Of a stretch of DNA of 64,000 bases, positions 25,684 to 34,893 are shown one piece after another. The DNA lies in assembly GCA_023664865.1 (NCBI GenBank), contig JAMPEU010000016.1:1-64000 (forward strand). Reading direction: 5' to 3'. Below the pieces are notes generated by a model. That model searched no databases, had not been told where the DNA came from, and saw only the letters and a list, made by a program, of their open reading frames with translations. Positions within the stretch are counted from its first letter, which is position 1; every line of letters begins with the position of its first letter. Source of the stretch: Butyrivibrio sp. GTDB lineage: Bacteria > Bacillota > Clostridia > Lachnospirales > Lachnospiraceae. A program made the position numbers and the translations under genes.

Positions 25684-26580
25684 ATGAAAAGAAAATTAAG
25701 TATTATAGGTAAACGCACCAGTATGATTTTATTAGGGGCAGCACTGATGTGTTTGCTCAGTTCTTGCGATGCTAATGATAAGAGCGGGAATTATGAGAGC
25801 GTAATTGAAGAGATAGAAATAGTAGAATTAAATGAGGTGAATAACGGAGAACAACATTCTGGAACGGAGAATGAAACAGAACGGGATACTGTGTATGCAG
25901 GTAATGAGCATGAGCAGGTTTCAGCTGATGCAGGTAATGAGCAGGGACAAGTTTCAGCCGATATAAGTAATGAACAACCAAATGATTCTTCTGTTGAAGG
26001 AGATGAGCAATTGCCTTTATCAGCGGAAGATAACTATAAGGCTGTGCTTTTAAATAATGGAGATTTTATAAGCACTGATATGCAAAACAAGAAAATAAAT
26101 CTCACAAATATAAAGGAAATGGTAACTGATGATGAAAGCATTACAGTGACGGCAACAAAATTTGCGGTTATGGACTTAGATAATGATGGGCAAAATGAAA
26201 TTATACTTTGGATACAAATAAATGGTATTTCAGATTATGGATTTGAAATTCTGCGATACCAAGAGGGAGCTGTTTATGGATATACGCTGCAATATAGAGA
26301 GTTTATGGATTTGAAAACGGATGGAACATTCATTTTTTCAGGTGGAGCAGCGGATTTAGGAATAGGTAAACTGAGTTTTTCAGGAAATGGATATGTTATT
26401 GACAGGTTGTATTATAGTGAATCTCAGTACAATTCCAATAATGAGCTTGAAGTACGGTACATTGCGAATGGGACACTTTATTCCGAAGAAGAATTTAATA
26501 ATGATATGAGTCATCAGGGAGAAAAGAGCAATGTCAAGTGGTATGACTTAACACTCGGTAATGTGGAAAGTGCATTCTAA
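25684..26580 (+). CDS. repeat-containing lipoprotein of unknown function
   Basis: The 298-residue product begins with a basic n-region, a hydrophobic stretch and a lipobox LLSSC, so it should be lipid-anchored outside the membrane. A low-complexity acidic linker follows, with two 11-residue repeats (AGNEHEQVSAD, AGNEQGQVSAD) and a partial third. A C-terminal domain (about 120-298) contains MDLDNDGQNEIILWIQ, which resembles FG-GAP/VCBS-like calcium-binding loops. ATG 25684 has GAAGGGG ahead; the frame is open from 25630. Confidence 0.75.
   Translation: MKRKLSIIGKRTSMILLGAALMCLLSSCDANDKSGNYESVIEEIEIVELNEVNNGEQHSGTENETERDTVYAGNEHEQVSADAGNEQGQVSADISNEQPNDSSVEGDEQLPLSAEDNYKAVLLNNGDFISTDMQNKKINLTNIKEMVTDDESITVTATKFAVMDLDNDGQNEIILWIQINGISDYGFEILRYQEGAVYGYTLQYREFMDLKTDGTFIFSGGAADLGIGKLSFSGNGYVIDRLYYSESQYNSNNELEVRYIANGTLYSEEEFNNDMSHQGEKSNVKWYDLTLGNVESAF
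25897..25962 (+). repeat. two 33-bp tandem repeats in the lipoprotein gene
   Basis: Units 25897-25929 and 25930-25962 both start GCAGGTAATGAGCA and encode 11 residues each. A diverged partial third unit follows at 25963. Unit number could vary between strains by slippage without breaking the frame. Confidence 0.8.
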
Positions 26581-26637
26581 TTCACCTTTAAGTATGGATA
26601 ATCGTTAGCTTGCATAGTAGCAAAGGAGGCGGGATCA

Positions 26638-27384
26638 ATGATTCAGATAGCAGTCTGCGAGGACGAACAGGCGGACAGGGATAACCTCATAGGCATCCTG
26701 ACACCGCTTTTGGACAATTACACAGAAGAATACCGGATCACAAGCTTTACCTCCGGTGGGGAGCTGCTGCAATCGGACGACAGCTTCCACCTGATTTTTA
26801 TGGATATTATGATGGAGGGCAGGAATGGGATAGAAACGGGGCAGGAGCTTTACAGCAGGAAGCATTCCGCAAAGATCATATACACTACCAATTTCGGGCA
26901 ATACTGCATGGATGCGGTGAACACTGTACACGCCTTTGCCTTTCTGGAAAAGCCGGTGTCGGCGGAAGCACTGGCGGAACAGCTGCAGGCATTCCTTCGG
27001 CAGTACCGGAAAGAAGAGGTGCGGCTGGGGTTCCAGAACGTATCTTATGAGGAAAACGGTGTCCAATCGGAAAAATCCACCCTGTTGCTTTCCGTCGATA
27101 CTATCCTGTACTTTGAATATATCAAGGCAAAGAAGAAGGTCAGGATCGTGACGGAAAACATGGTGTACGAGTACCCGGATGTTATCAGCGGGCTGGAGGA
27201 GCGGATGCAGCCTTATGGTTTTGAGACGAGCTGTCGGGGTATCCTTGTAAACCTTAAAAATGTGGCAAAGACAAAGGGGTATGAGGTCGTGTTGAAAAAC
27301 GGTGTGTCAGTGCCGCTGTCACAGAAACGGGTGGCGCAATTCAAGGAACGGCTCAACGAATATATCCATAACAGTGGGGAGTAG
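26638..27384 (+). CDS. LytTR-family response regulator (AgrA-like)
   Basis: This 248-residue regulator has a receiver domain (about 1-120, with the acidic pair EDE near residue 8, phospho-acceptor Asp in LIFMDIMMEG, and late FLEKPVS). A LytTR DNA-binding domain follows (about 145-245; SCRGILVNLKNVAK). Such pairs often respond to peptide or cell-density cues. The stop is 4 bases from the kinase start. Codon use is richer in G and C than in the AT-rich gene before it, which may reflect transfer. Confidence 0.92.
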   Translation: MIQIAVCEDEQADRDNLIGILTPLLDNYTEEYRITSFTSGGELLQSDDSFHLIFMDIMMEGRNGIETGQELYSRKHSAKIIYTTNFGQYCMDAVNTVHAFAFLEKPVSAEALAEQLQAFLRQYRKEEVRLGFQNVSYEENGVQSEKSTLLLSVDTILYFEYIKAKKKVRIVTENMVYEYPDVISGLEERMQPYGFETSCRGILVNLKNVAKTKGYEVVLKNGVSVPLSQKRVAQFKERLNEYIHNSGE

Positions 27385-27388
27385 GGGC

Positions 27389-28681
27389 ATGGAAAATTTA
27401 GTATATCTGTTTACCTGTTTTCTATCATGCACGATTATTGCCGGGCTGATGTTCCAGTTCATGAGTGACCGTTACGAGAAAACCTATGAAAATCCTTGGA
27501 TTTATCGGATTGCTTCAGTGGCTGTTGTGGTAGTCATTACACTGGCAAATCTAAAAAGAAGCGCATTGTGGAATGCAGTAGCTAATTTTTCAATTTATAG
27601 CATTATCGTTTTTTTCTTTTATAATGACAGGAACAGTAGAAAATATTGGAGAGTGCTGGAGACAGGCAGCTTTTTTATCACAAATGCGCTTTTTGAAGGG
27701 ATTGGCGTATATGGGATTGACATTTTGATGGAGCAGCTTTCGCTTATACCGGAAGATATAGTAATCAAAAACAGCATAGAGGTGGCTTTTTCTAAGCTGG
27801 TGATGCTCTTTCTTTACTATGCTCTGTTAAGACGTTTTTTGAAAAAGGATTACAGGCAGAGTCGGACGCAGGTGCTTCTTTATCTTATTATGTTTTTATA
27901 CAGTACGGTTAATTTTATCATTCTTGCAACAGCAACCACGAGGACGGCGGACTACATGCTGCTCTGTGCTAATACAGGCTGTGTCATTTTTGCAAACCTG
28001 TATTTGTTTTATTCTTTGAAGGTGGAGGACGAAAAGAACAGCATGGAGTTTCAAATCGCCATGATGAAGCAGCAGGAGAGTATACAGTTTGAGCATTATG
28101 AGAGGGAGAGGGAGAAATATGGGAGGTCTATCGAAGTCCTGCATGATGTCAGCAAACATCTCCGTTCCATTGAGGAGTTGTATAGGTCAGGTATGACGGA
28201 CAAGGCGATGGAGTATACAAGGCAGATTGGGGGAATCTTAAAGCCGCTTGTGCCGGAGGAATACTCGGACAACCCGATGTTGAACATTCTCCTTGCGGAT
28301 AGGAAGCAAGCGGCGGAGAGCATCGGCATACGGTTTGAGGTAAAGGTGGAAAGTATGGGGCTTGGGTTCATAGAGCCGGTGGACGCGACAACACTCTTTG
28401 GGAACTTGCTGGAAAATGCAATGCAGGCTGCCTTAAAGTGCAGCGGGGAGCGTTACATTAAGGTGCATATCAAAAGCTATAACGAGATGCTTTCCATACG
28501 TATAGAGAACAGCGTGGAACAGGAAGTAAGGATAAAGAACGGCAGACCGGCAGGCACAGGCGGGAAAGGCACCGGCATCGGCTGTCTGAATGTGGAGCGG
28601 TGCGTGGAGAAATATGGGGGCAGCATCCTTTATAAAAACGGTGGCGGAAGATTTTACAGTGATGTGCTCCTGAACCGATAG
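27389..28681 (+). CDS. GHKL-type sensor histidine kinase (AgrC-like)
   Basis: This 430-residue kinase has an N-terminal membrane domain of six or so segments (about 1-205) and a coiled linker. The H-box-like VLHDVSKHLRSIEEL and a GHKL ATPase domain (N-box NLLENAMQAAL, G-box GKGTGIGCLNVE) follow. It is the partner of the response regulator immediately upstream. ATG 27389 follows GGGGAGTAGGGG; the frame is open from 27302 but overlaps the regulator. No agrB or agrD precursor gene was found, so the ligand is unknown. Confidence 0.9.
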   Translation: MENLVYLFTCFLSCTIIAGLMFQFMSDRYEKTYENPWIYRIASVAVVVVITLANLKRSALWNAVANFSIYSIIVFFFYNDRNSRKYWRVLETGSFFITNALFEGIGVYGIDILMEQLSLIPEDIVIKNSIEVAFSKLVMLFLYYALLRRFLKKDYRQSRTQVLLYLIMFLYSTVNFIILATATTRTADYMLLCANTGCVIFANLYLFYSLKVEDEKNSMEFQIAMMKQQESIQFEHYEREREKYGRSIEVLHDVSKHLRSIEELYRSGMTDKAMEYTRQIGGILKPLVPEEYSDNPMLNILLADRKQAAESIGIRFEVKVESMGLGFIEPVDATTLFGNLLENAMQAALKCSGERYIKVHIKSYNEMLSIRIENSVEQEVRIKNGRPAGTGGKGTGIGCLNVERCVEKYGGSILYKNGGGRFYSDVLLNR

Positions 28682-28692
28682 TCGGGATAGCG

Positions 28693-28743
28693 TAAACCGG
28701 CAAGGCACTTTAGGGTAATTTAGAGCCGGTTTAGGGAAAAAAC
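28693..28743. terminator. 9-bp inverted repeat after the first two-component pair
   Basis: TAAACCGGC (28693-28701) and GCCGGTTTA (28735-28743) are perfect inverse repeats 33 bases apart, 11 bases after the kinase stop. No T-run follows on the plus strand, so termination is uncertain. Confidence 0.4.
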
Positions 28744-28866
28744 ATAAATATCGGATTTGATGTACAGGTTTCCGATAATAAAAGTGACAGAGCAGTATAT
28801 ATACCGGAAATGGTGCAATGTATACGAATGTGCAGGCAATCAAAAATTGAAAGGACAAAATTAAAA

Positions 28867-29460
28867 ATGATTTCTGCAATTTATGACAGACGAAGCATAA
28901 GAAAATTTTCAGATAAACCTATATCTCAAAAAGATATTACAGATATTATTCAAAGTGGAATAAAAGCGCCTTCTTCTAAAAACAGACAACCATGGAAATA
29001 CATTGTGATACAGGGAAAGTCCAAAGAAGAGATGTTAAAGGTTTTCCGACAGGGAATTGAGAGGGAAGAAAACGAAAGTACATTATTGCCACAAAGTAAA
29101 CAACATATAGCTACGGCAAAATATACTGTTGATATAATGTCAGGAGCGCCAACTGTAATTTTTGTTGTTAATACATTGGGAAAAAGCATTTTGGCAGACT
29201 TGACACCAGAAGAACATGTTTATGAAATATGTAATACTCAATCTATAAGCGCTTCCATACAAAATATGCTGCTTGCTGCGACTGAAAAGGGAATAGGTAG
29301 TCTTTGGATATGTGATATTTATTTTGCTTATTCAGAATTATGTGAATGGCTGGATAGTGATGGACAACTTATTGCGGCAATTGCATTTGGTTATCCAAAT
29401 GAATTTCCTAAAGAAAGACCACGTAAAAACATTGATGATATAGTTGAATGGAGAAACTAA
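28867..29460 (+). CDS. nitroreductase family protein
   Basis: This flavin-binding nitroreductase has 197 residues. It has the N-terminal IYDRRSIRKFSDKPI motif for FMN phosphate binding and KAPSSKNRQPWKYIVI, then EKGIGSLWICDI late in the protein. The family uses NAD(P)H to reduce nitro groups, quinones or related electron acceptors. ATG 28867 has AAAGGA 11 bases ahead; the frame is open from 28810. It stands alone between two signalling systems. Confidence 0.9.
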   Translation: MISAIYDRRSIRKFSDKPISQKDITDIIQSGIKAPSSKNRQPWKYIVIQGKSKEEMLKVFRQGIEREENESTLLPQSKQHIATAKYTVDIMSGAPTVIFVVNTLGKSILADLTPEEHVYEICNTQSISASIQNMLLAATEKGIGSLWICDIYFAYSELCEWLDSDGQLIAAIAFGYPNEFPKERPRKNIDDIVEWRN

Positions 29461-29784
29461 GCTATTGAACTATGGAAAATCTTACAAATAAACAGTATAG
29501 GTACAAATAATAACAAGATGAATGAAAGGGCATTACATGCGGCGTTTCTTGAAAAGCTGAAGGGGATTTCGTGATGGTGCCAGATGGTATATGTGGCTTT
29601 ATGGAAAGCTGGAACCAGGCAGATACAGTAGATTGAGGTCATTCAACTATTGGGATGAAAATATTAGAATAAAGAATAAGTTTATCAATTATTTTTTTCA
29701 GTGTATAATAAAATGAACTGTATAGTTCTAATAGGCTTATTGCATTACACAGTGAATTCATACATTTGGAAGGATGTGTTTGAT
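29461..29784. other. gene-free stretch with possible coding remnant
   Basis: No intact gene is visible. Two short frames at about 29518-29636 read MNERALHAAFLEKLKG and then GDFVMVPDGICGFMESWNQA in another frame. This would fit a decayed gene broken by a frameshift, but I cannot name a family. Confidence 0.3.
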
Positions 29785-30543
29785 ATGTTAAAAATAATCT
29801 TGTGTGATGATGACCGGTTTATCCTGCAGTTGGCTACAGACAAGATTAACGAGATGATTGAATCGCATGGTTTTGATGCAAAGATTGTCAGTATAGCATT
29901 AAACGGCAATGAGCTATTTTCATACATTAGAAGTAATCCGTCACAGTATCTGGTTTTCCTTGACTTGGACTTTGGCAATGGGAGACTTAATGGTATTGAT
30001 GTGGCAAAATCGCTACGCCAGACAGACAGCGACTGTAAGATCGTTTTCACGACAAACCACCATGAAATGGCTATGGATGTTTTGAAAAGCGGGGTTGAGC
30101 CGTTTGGATTTTTGGAGAAAAGCAGTGACATATCAAAGCTTACGGATGGATACCGTAAATATATTGTAATGCTCTTAAATAGTACAAATACAGATGTGCC
30201 AAATGGCATGACAACCAATAATACGGAAGCAATCCTGCTAAATCCCTGTATGGACGAGGAGGTATTAGTTTTATTGGATGATATTGTATTCGTAGAAACG
30301 GAAAAGAATGTGTCACATGGAATCACATACCATACTGTTAATGGTTCTGTACTTACCATTATCAGTACACTAGATACTGAACTGGAACGGTTAGGTAACA
30401 GCTTTATCAAGGTACACCGCTCTTATCTCGTGAATAAGAAACACATATTAAGGATGAAGGACGGGTTCTTAAAATTGTCCAATCAGCAGGAAATTCCATG
30501 CTCTTTTCGCATGCGGAATGAGGTAAGGCAATGGATAAAGTAG
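29785..30543 (+). CDS. LytTR-family response regulator
   Basis: This 252-residue regulator has an N-terminal receiver (LCDDDRF acidic patch; phospho-acceptor in YLVFLDLDFGNG) and a C-terminal LytTR DNA-binding domain (SFIKVHRSYLVNKKHILRM). GGAAGGA lies 10 bases before ATG 29785; the frame is open from 29701. Its stop overlaps the kinase start by 13 bases. The ABC exporter genes downstream are a plausible target. Confidence 0.92.
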   Translation: MLKIILCDDDRFILQLATDKINEMIESHGFDAKIVSIALNGNELFSYIRSNPSQYLVFLDLDFGNGRLNGIDVAKSLRQTDSDCKIVFTTNHHEMAMDVLKSGVEPFGFLEKSSDISKLTDGYRKYIVMLLNSTNTDVPNGMTTNNTEAILLNPCMDEEVLVLLDDIVFVETEKNVSHGITYHTVNGSVLTIISTLDTELERLGNSFIKVHRSYLVNKKHILRMKDGFLKLSNQQEIPCSFRMRNEVRQWIK

Positions 30544-31970
30544 AAAAGAAAGCATTTTTGAGCGCGTTGCTGTTTTTAGCATTTATCCTGTTTATAGGTT
30601 GGAAATTCCGGAGCCGCAATTTCTACTATGCAATGGATATATGTGAGGTTTTGCTATTAGCCGCAATTTTGAAAGTATCGCCATTATTGGAATTGCCTGT
30701 AAATGATTTGATTGTAATGTCATCTGTTATGCTGATAAATAAAATGATTTTGCCATTTCTCTATATTCCGGATTATAGCCATCCGCGTGTCATACCGTTT
30801 GTATTTTTGCTCTCATTGGAATTATATATTCAGATAAGATTGCTGCGCAAAAGATTGCATGGATATGGTGCAGTGATTGCGTATGCGGCAGCAGGCTGTT
30901 TAATTGCCATAGGCCTGTTAAGGAAGTGCGGACAGGTATTATATTCCCATTATTTTGTAAGGAAAAATGAAATCAGCCGTATTCAGAAAGCGTTATATAT
31001 GCTGGTGCTTATTTTTATCATATCTGTTTTAATTTTTCTGGCAATTCGATATATAGGCATTTTGGTAAAAAGGTGGTTACAGACAATACAGGAATACAGC
31101 ATGAAATATAAGGAAATTGACCGTTCTATCATGTTAGTAATGAGCCTGACTTTTTGCTGTCTGATGATGACAGATCTGGTTCCTATGTCGGCTGAGGGCA
31201 CATACGCCCTTCCTTTGCTCTGGATTTGTATGTGTACAGTAATTGTAATGATTCAGGTTATTTATATTAGACTTCTTGTAAAAAGTATTTTGGTAAAAGA
31301 AGAAATGCGCCTGCAGGAGAATGATTTACAACAGTTGGCGCAGTACAATAATGAACTTGAAAACAATATGGAAAATATCAGAAATATAAAGCACGATATT
31401 AAGAATCTGTTTCTTGCAATGGGCGGATTCGTTGATAAGAGTGACGACGAAGAGATGAAAGTGTTTTATGCAGAGAATATTATTCCTTTTGCCAAGCAGG
31501 AGCTGCAAAAGAACGATTTATATATGAAACTCTCCAATATACATGACGAGAGCATGAAATCCTTTTTATATTTTAAAATTATGCAGGGGATTGAGCAGGA
31601 TGTGGATATGGATTTACAGGTGCAACTGGATAATACAGACAATAGTTTTTGTATGGGGCAGATAGATTTAATCCGTATTCTTGGAATACTGCTGGACAAT
31701 GCGATTGAAGAGGCAAAAACCTGTAACGGAACAGTTGTAATTTCAATAAAAGAAGATGCGTGGGAATATGTGTTTTCTATTAGCAATACAGTGCGCCGAC
31801 AAACAAGAGAAAAAGGCGTGATTCCTGGTACGACAGATAAGGGATTGGGGCGGGGGAATGGATTGCTGATTGCGAATAAATTGATTTGCAAATACAAGAA
31901 TGTACTTCTTAATTCATTTTTTAAAGAGGACAAATTTGTGCAGTGCTTAAGAATTGAAAAACCTGCATGA
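30531..31970 (+). CDS. GHKL-type sensor histidine kinase
   Basis: This 479-residue kinase has about seven membrane segments (residues 10-250) and a coiled linker. It has an H-box (NIRNIKHDIKNLFLAM), an N-box (GILLDNAIEEA) and a G-box (GRGNGLLIANKL). It is translationally coupled to the regulator before it. The GHKL/LytTR pair followed by an ABC exporter is the usual layout of peptide-sensing or antimicrobial-peptide resistance modules, so a peptide signal is likely but not shown. Confidence 0.9.
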   Translation: MDKVEKKAFLSALLFLAFILFIGWKFRSRNFYYAMDICEVLLLAAILKVSPLLELPVNDLIVMSSVMLINKMILPFLYIPDYSHPRVIPFVFLLSLELYIQIRLLRKRLHGYGAVIAYAAAGCLIAIGLLRKCGQVLYSHYFVRKNEISRIQKALYMLVLIFIISVLIFLAIRYIGILVKRWLQTIQEYSMKYKEIDRSIMLVMSLTFCCLMMTDLVPMSAEGTYALPLLWICMCTVIVMIQVIYIRLLVKSILVKEEMRLQENDLQQLAQYNNELENNMENIRNIKHDIKNLFLAMGGFVDKSDDEEMKVFYAENIIPFAKQELQKNDLYMKLSNIHDESMKSFLYFKIMQGIEQDVDMDLQVQLDNTDNSFCMGQIDLIRILGILLDNAIEEAKTCNGTVVISIKEDAWEYVFSISNTVRRQTREKGVIPGTTDKGLGRGNGLLIANKLICKYKNVLLNSFFKEDKFVQCLRIEKPA

Positions 31971-32005
31971 AAAATCGTAAATCTATCTTCCTTATGCCTG
32001 AATAT

Positions 32006-32060
32006 AAAGGAAATTGCCTGAGCGTTTATTAAAAAAATGCTTTGGGGCAATTTCCTTTTT
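32006..32060 (+). terminator. terminator between the kinase and ABC genes
   Basis: AAAGGAAATTGCC (32006-32018) pairs perfectly with GGCAATTTCCTTT (32046-32058), continuing into a T-run. It separates the two-component genes from the exporter, so the exporter should have its own promoter. Confidence 0.88.
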
Positions 32061-32149
32061 TATGCGGCAAATAAGCCCAAAACTGTTTTGATATGTGTTA
32101 ATGTGATGTCTGACGGAGTTATTTTGATTAAGGATTAAGGAGAAAACGA

Positions 32150-33016
32150 ATGGAGCTGAAATTAAAGCAGGTAACAAAGCAGTTTGGAAGGAAAAGAGCT
32201 GTAGATAACATGAATATAACATTTTCACATGGCATTTATGGACTGCTTGGTGCAAATGGGGCAGGCAAGACCACTCTTATGCGTATGGTCTGCGGCGTTT
32301 TACAACCCTCAGAGGGTGAGATTCTAATAGGCGGTCGTAATATTTGGAAATGCGGTGATGCTTACCGTAACCTGCTTGGTTACTTGCCGCAGGACTTTGG
32401 TTACTATCCTGACTTTACTGCCAAAGAATTTATGTATTATATTGCTGCTTTAAAGGGATTAAGCGATAAAAAAGCAAGGTCTATGACCAGGGAGCTTCTT
32501 GAAACCGTAAGTCTGGCAGATGTTGCAAATAAAAAAATCCGCACTTTTTCAGGCGGAATGAAGCAGCGCTTAGGCATTGCACAGGCAGTAATCAATAACC
32601 CTAAAATACTTGTCTTGGATGAACCTACGGCGGGACTTGATCCCAAAGAGAGGGTGCGTTTCCGTAACCTGATCTCTGATTTCTCTAAAGACAAAATAGT
32701 TATTTTGTCCACCCACATTGTTTCAGATGTTGAGTATATTGCGGATACCATACTGATGATGAAAAGTGGGAAGCTTTTCTTAAAGGGAACGGTCGAAGGA
32801 GTAACTGATTCCATGCGGGGAAAGGTATGGAAATATGTGGTTGACGAAAGAGATGCTGACATGGTAAATGAGCGCTTCTGTGTGGCGAATCTGCATCATC
32901 TTGCAGATGGAAATGTTGAAATCCGAGTTATAAACGACAACCAGCCATTTGCAGAGGCGGTTCCCGTGCAGCCGATGCTGGAAGATTTGTATCTTTATCA
33001 TTTTCAGAATCGTTAG
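32150..33016 (+). CDS. ABC exporter ATP-binding protein
   Basis: This 288-residue ATPase has Walker A GANGAGKTTLMRM (about 35-47), signature FSGGMKQRLG and Walker B ILVLDEPTAGLDP. The C-terminal extension after residue 215 is like that of BcrA/NatA-type exporters. It pairs with the permease 14 bases downstream. Possible cargo: antimicrobial peptide, ion or lipid. Confidence 0.95.
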   Translation: MELKLKQVTKQFGRKRAVDNMNITFSHGIYGLLGANGAGKTTLMRMVCGVLQPSEGEILIGGRNIWKCGDAYRNLLGYLPQDFGYYPDFTAKEFMYYIAALKGLSDKKARSMTRELLETVSLADVANKKIRTFSGGMKQRLGIAQAVINNPKILVLDEPTAGLDPKERVRFRNLISDFSKDKIVILSTHIVSDVEYIADTILMMKSGKLFLKGTVEGVTDSMRGKVWKYVVDERDADMVNERFCVANLHHLADGNVEIRVINDNQPFAEAVPVQPMLEDLYLYHFQNR

Positions 33017-33030
33017 GGAGGATATAGAAT

Positions 33031-34287
33031 ATGAAAAAAATAATACGTTTTGAATTTATGAAAGTATTAAAAAAGAAGTCTTTTCTTTGTGCTGTCCTGT
33101 TGATGATTGTTATGCTTATTATTGTGCCGTGCCTTACAATCAGTGAAAATAACTGGATCAATGAAGATGGAATGGAAATTACCGGAATGGTGGCAATCCG
33201 TGCAAAAAGGAACGCGTTGGAAAATTATTCCTGCGATTTAACGACTGAAAAATTACAGTCTGTGATTATAAATTACCAAAGCGCTTATGCTGATCCTGCC
33301 AGTTTTATCAAAGAAGATGGTACGGCGAGTTCATGGATTAATAATGCTGCCTATGCAAAATATATCCAGTCTGACAGTGATATTAAATTCCTTATAGATA
33401 TGGCGTTTACACCACAGGGAGATACCTATGATTATTATGCGATAGGAAGCATGGATATTAAAGATGCTGAGAACTTCTATGAAAAACGTTTGGGAAAAGT
33501 TGAAGAATATCTTAATATGGATTATTCTTACGGCAATTATTCTGAAGAGGATAAGGAGTATTTTCTAACCAAAAATGAAAAACTTACAATCCCTTTTCAT
33601 TATGAGTATAATACTGGCTGGAATAAATTATTTGGTATCAGTTATGTTTCGCTGATGGTAATCGCATTGGTGGTATGCATTACCCTGGCACCTGTATTTT
33701 CATCTGAATACCAGACAGGAGCTGATGCAATCCTGTTGTCAACAAAATACGGAAGAAGCAAATTGATTGTAGCAAAGATTGTATCATCGTTTCTGCTTAC
33801 CAGTGTCATTTATGCGTTAGGTATATTGATTTTGACGTTTGTGACATTTTTAATATATGGTATCGAAGGGGCAGACTGCAGCCTGCAGGTTTTAAATTTT
33901 CTGGCTCCTGCAGATGTAAATTTATTGCAGACGTATCTGTATGTGATTTTGACCGGATACTTTATGTGTCTGTTCATGCAGGGAATTACGTTGCTGCTAT
34001 CGGCTAAGATGTCCTCTCCTTTTCCGGTAATTATCTGTACAATGGTGTTCTTCTTTGTACCATTGTTTCTGCCGTACTCCAGAAGTAGTAGGACATATAA
34101 CAACATTCTAAATCTTATGCCGGCAAAGATGGCTGCAGCTTACACTGCGTTGACGAAATACGAGGTATTTCATATATTCGGATTAAAAATATCGTATCCA
34201 ATTATGTTGATTTTGGTAGCTATGTTTGTAAGCGTCATTACGTTGCCATTTGCTTACAGAGCATTTCATAAACATCAGGTTGCGTGA
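33031..34287 (+). CDS. ABC exporter membrane protein (ABC-2 type)
   Basis: This 418-residue permease has one N-terminal membrane segment (about 14-34), a large extracellular region (about 35-200) and five membrane segments to the C-terminus. This is the arrangement of ABC-2/BcrB-like exporters. The charged SEYQTGADAILLSTKYGRSK loop near residue 230 is the usual contact with the ATPase. It is probably co-transcribed with both neighbours. Confidence 0.88.
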   Translation: MKKIIRFEFMKVLKKKSFLCAVLLMIVMLIIVPCLTISENNWINEDGMEITGMVAIRAKRNALENYSCDLTTEKLQSVIINYQSAYADPASFIKEDGTASSWINNAAYAKYIQSDSDIKFLIDMAFTPQGDTYDYYAIGSMDIKDAENFYEKRLGKVEEYLNMDYSYGNYSEEDKEYFLTKNEKLTIPFHYEYNTGWNKLFGISYVSLMVIALVVCITLAPVFSSEYQTGADAILLSTKYGRSKLIVAKIVSSFLLTSVIYALGILILTFVTFLIYGIEGADCSLQVLNFLAPADVNLLQTYLYVILTGYFMCLFMQGITLLLSAKMSSPFPVIICTMVFFFVPLFLPYSRSSRTYNNILNLMPAKMAAAYTALTKYEVFHIFGLKISYPIMLILVAMFVSVITLPFAYRAFHKHQVA

Positions 34288-34298
34288 GGTAAAAAGTT

Positions 34299-34838
34299 AT
34301 GAGCAGAAATGAAAAAAGAAGAATGGGTATCTATGTGTTGATAGGGATTGTTTTAATTGCGGTGGTGGCAGTTCTATTGGTGTCTGTGTTTAATAAAAGA
34401 GCTTCTAAAAACGTCCAAGCCCAAGCAGCAAGTCCGTCCTATACGGATGAAAACGGAGAGGAGTATATTGCTGCGTTCTTGAAGGGCATGACAGACAGCA
34501 CCATAACGGTAGATGTTGCTGAGTTCATTACGGATGGTAACACGGAGCGGGTAAAGGAGCTGAACCTTACGGAAGAGGATATGCCGGACGGCTATTATAT
34601 ATACAATCCTGATGAGGAAACTGTTGCATGGAAGCTGGACGGACAGACTGTATATACCTTCATTGATTGGAATGGCGATTTTACTGGTTCTGATTATCCG
34701 GAGGAGTATACTACAACGGATGCGGCAGAGTTTCAGAAGTACATTGGGACATATGAAGATTCACAGCCGGGGATGCCGTTTTTCTTCCAGATAGAGGACG
34801 GAGTGGTAAAAATCATTCTGGAGAAGCAGATCGCATAA
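34299..34838 (+). CDS. membrane-anchored extracellular protein of the ABC operon
   Basis: This encodes 179 residues with a basic N-terminus, one membrane segment (about 10-32) and an acidic extracellular domain with no recognised motif. It lacks a lipobox. It starts 11 bases after the permease, so it is likely an accessory or immunity subunit of the exporter. Function is inferred from position only. Confidence 0.7.
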   Translation: MSRNEKRRMGIYVLIGIVLIAVVAVLLVSVFNKRASKNVQAQAASPSYTDENGEEYIAAFLKGMTDSTITVDVAEFITDGNTERVKELNLTEEDMPDGYYIYNPDEETVAWKLDGQTVYTFIDWNGDFTGSDYPEEYTTTDAAEFQKYIGTYEDSQPGMPFFFQIEDGVVKIILEKQIA

Positions 34839-34849
34839 GGGCAGGGCCG

Positions 34850-34886
34850 CGCATAGAAAAACAAGGGGCTGTCATTGACAGCCCCT
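34850..34886 (-). terminator. terminator of the EAL protein gene
   Basis: AGGGGCTGTC (34864-34873) and GACAGCCCCT (34877-34886) form a perfect 10-bp stem. Read on the minus strand it is followed by TTGTTTTTC. It stands between two converging genes. Confidence 0.85.
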
Positions 34887-34893
34887 ACTCAAA

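Noticed and set aside
27302-27388. N-terminal extension of the first GHKL kinase
   Set aside because: It overlaps the response regulator in another frame and reads as random Cys/Arg-rich sequence; ATG 27389 has a ribosome site.
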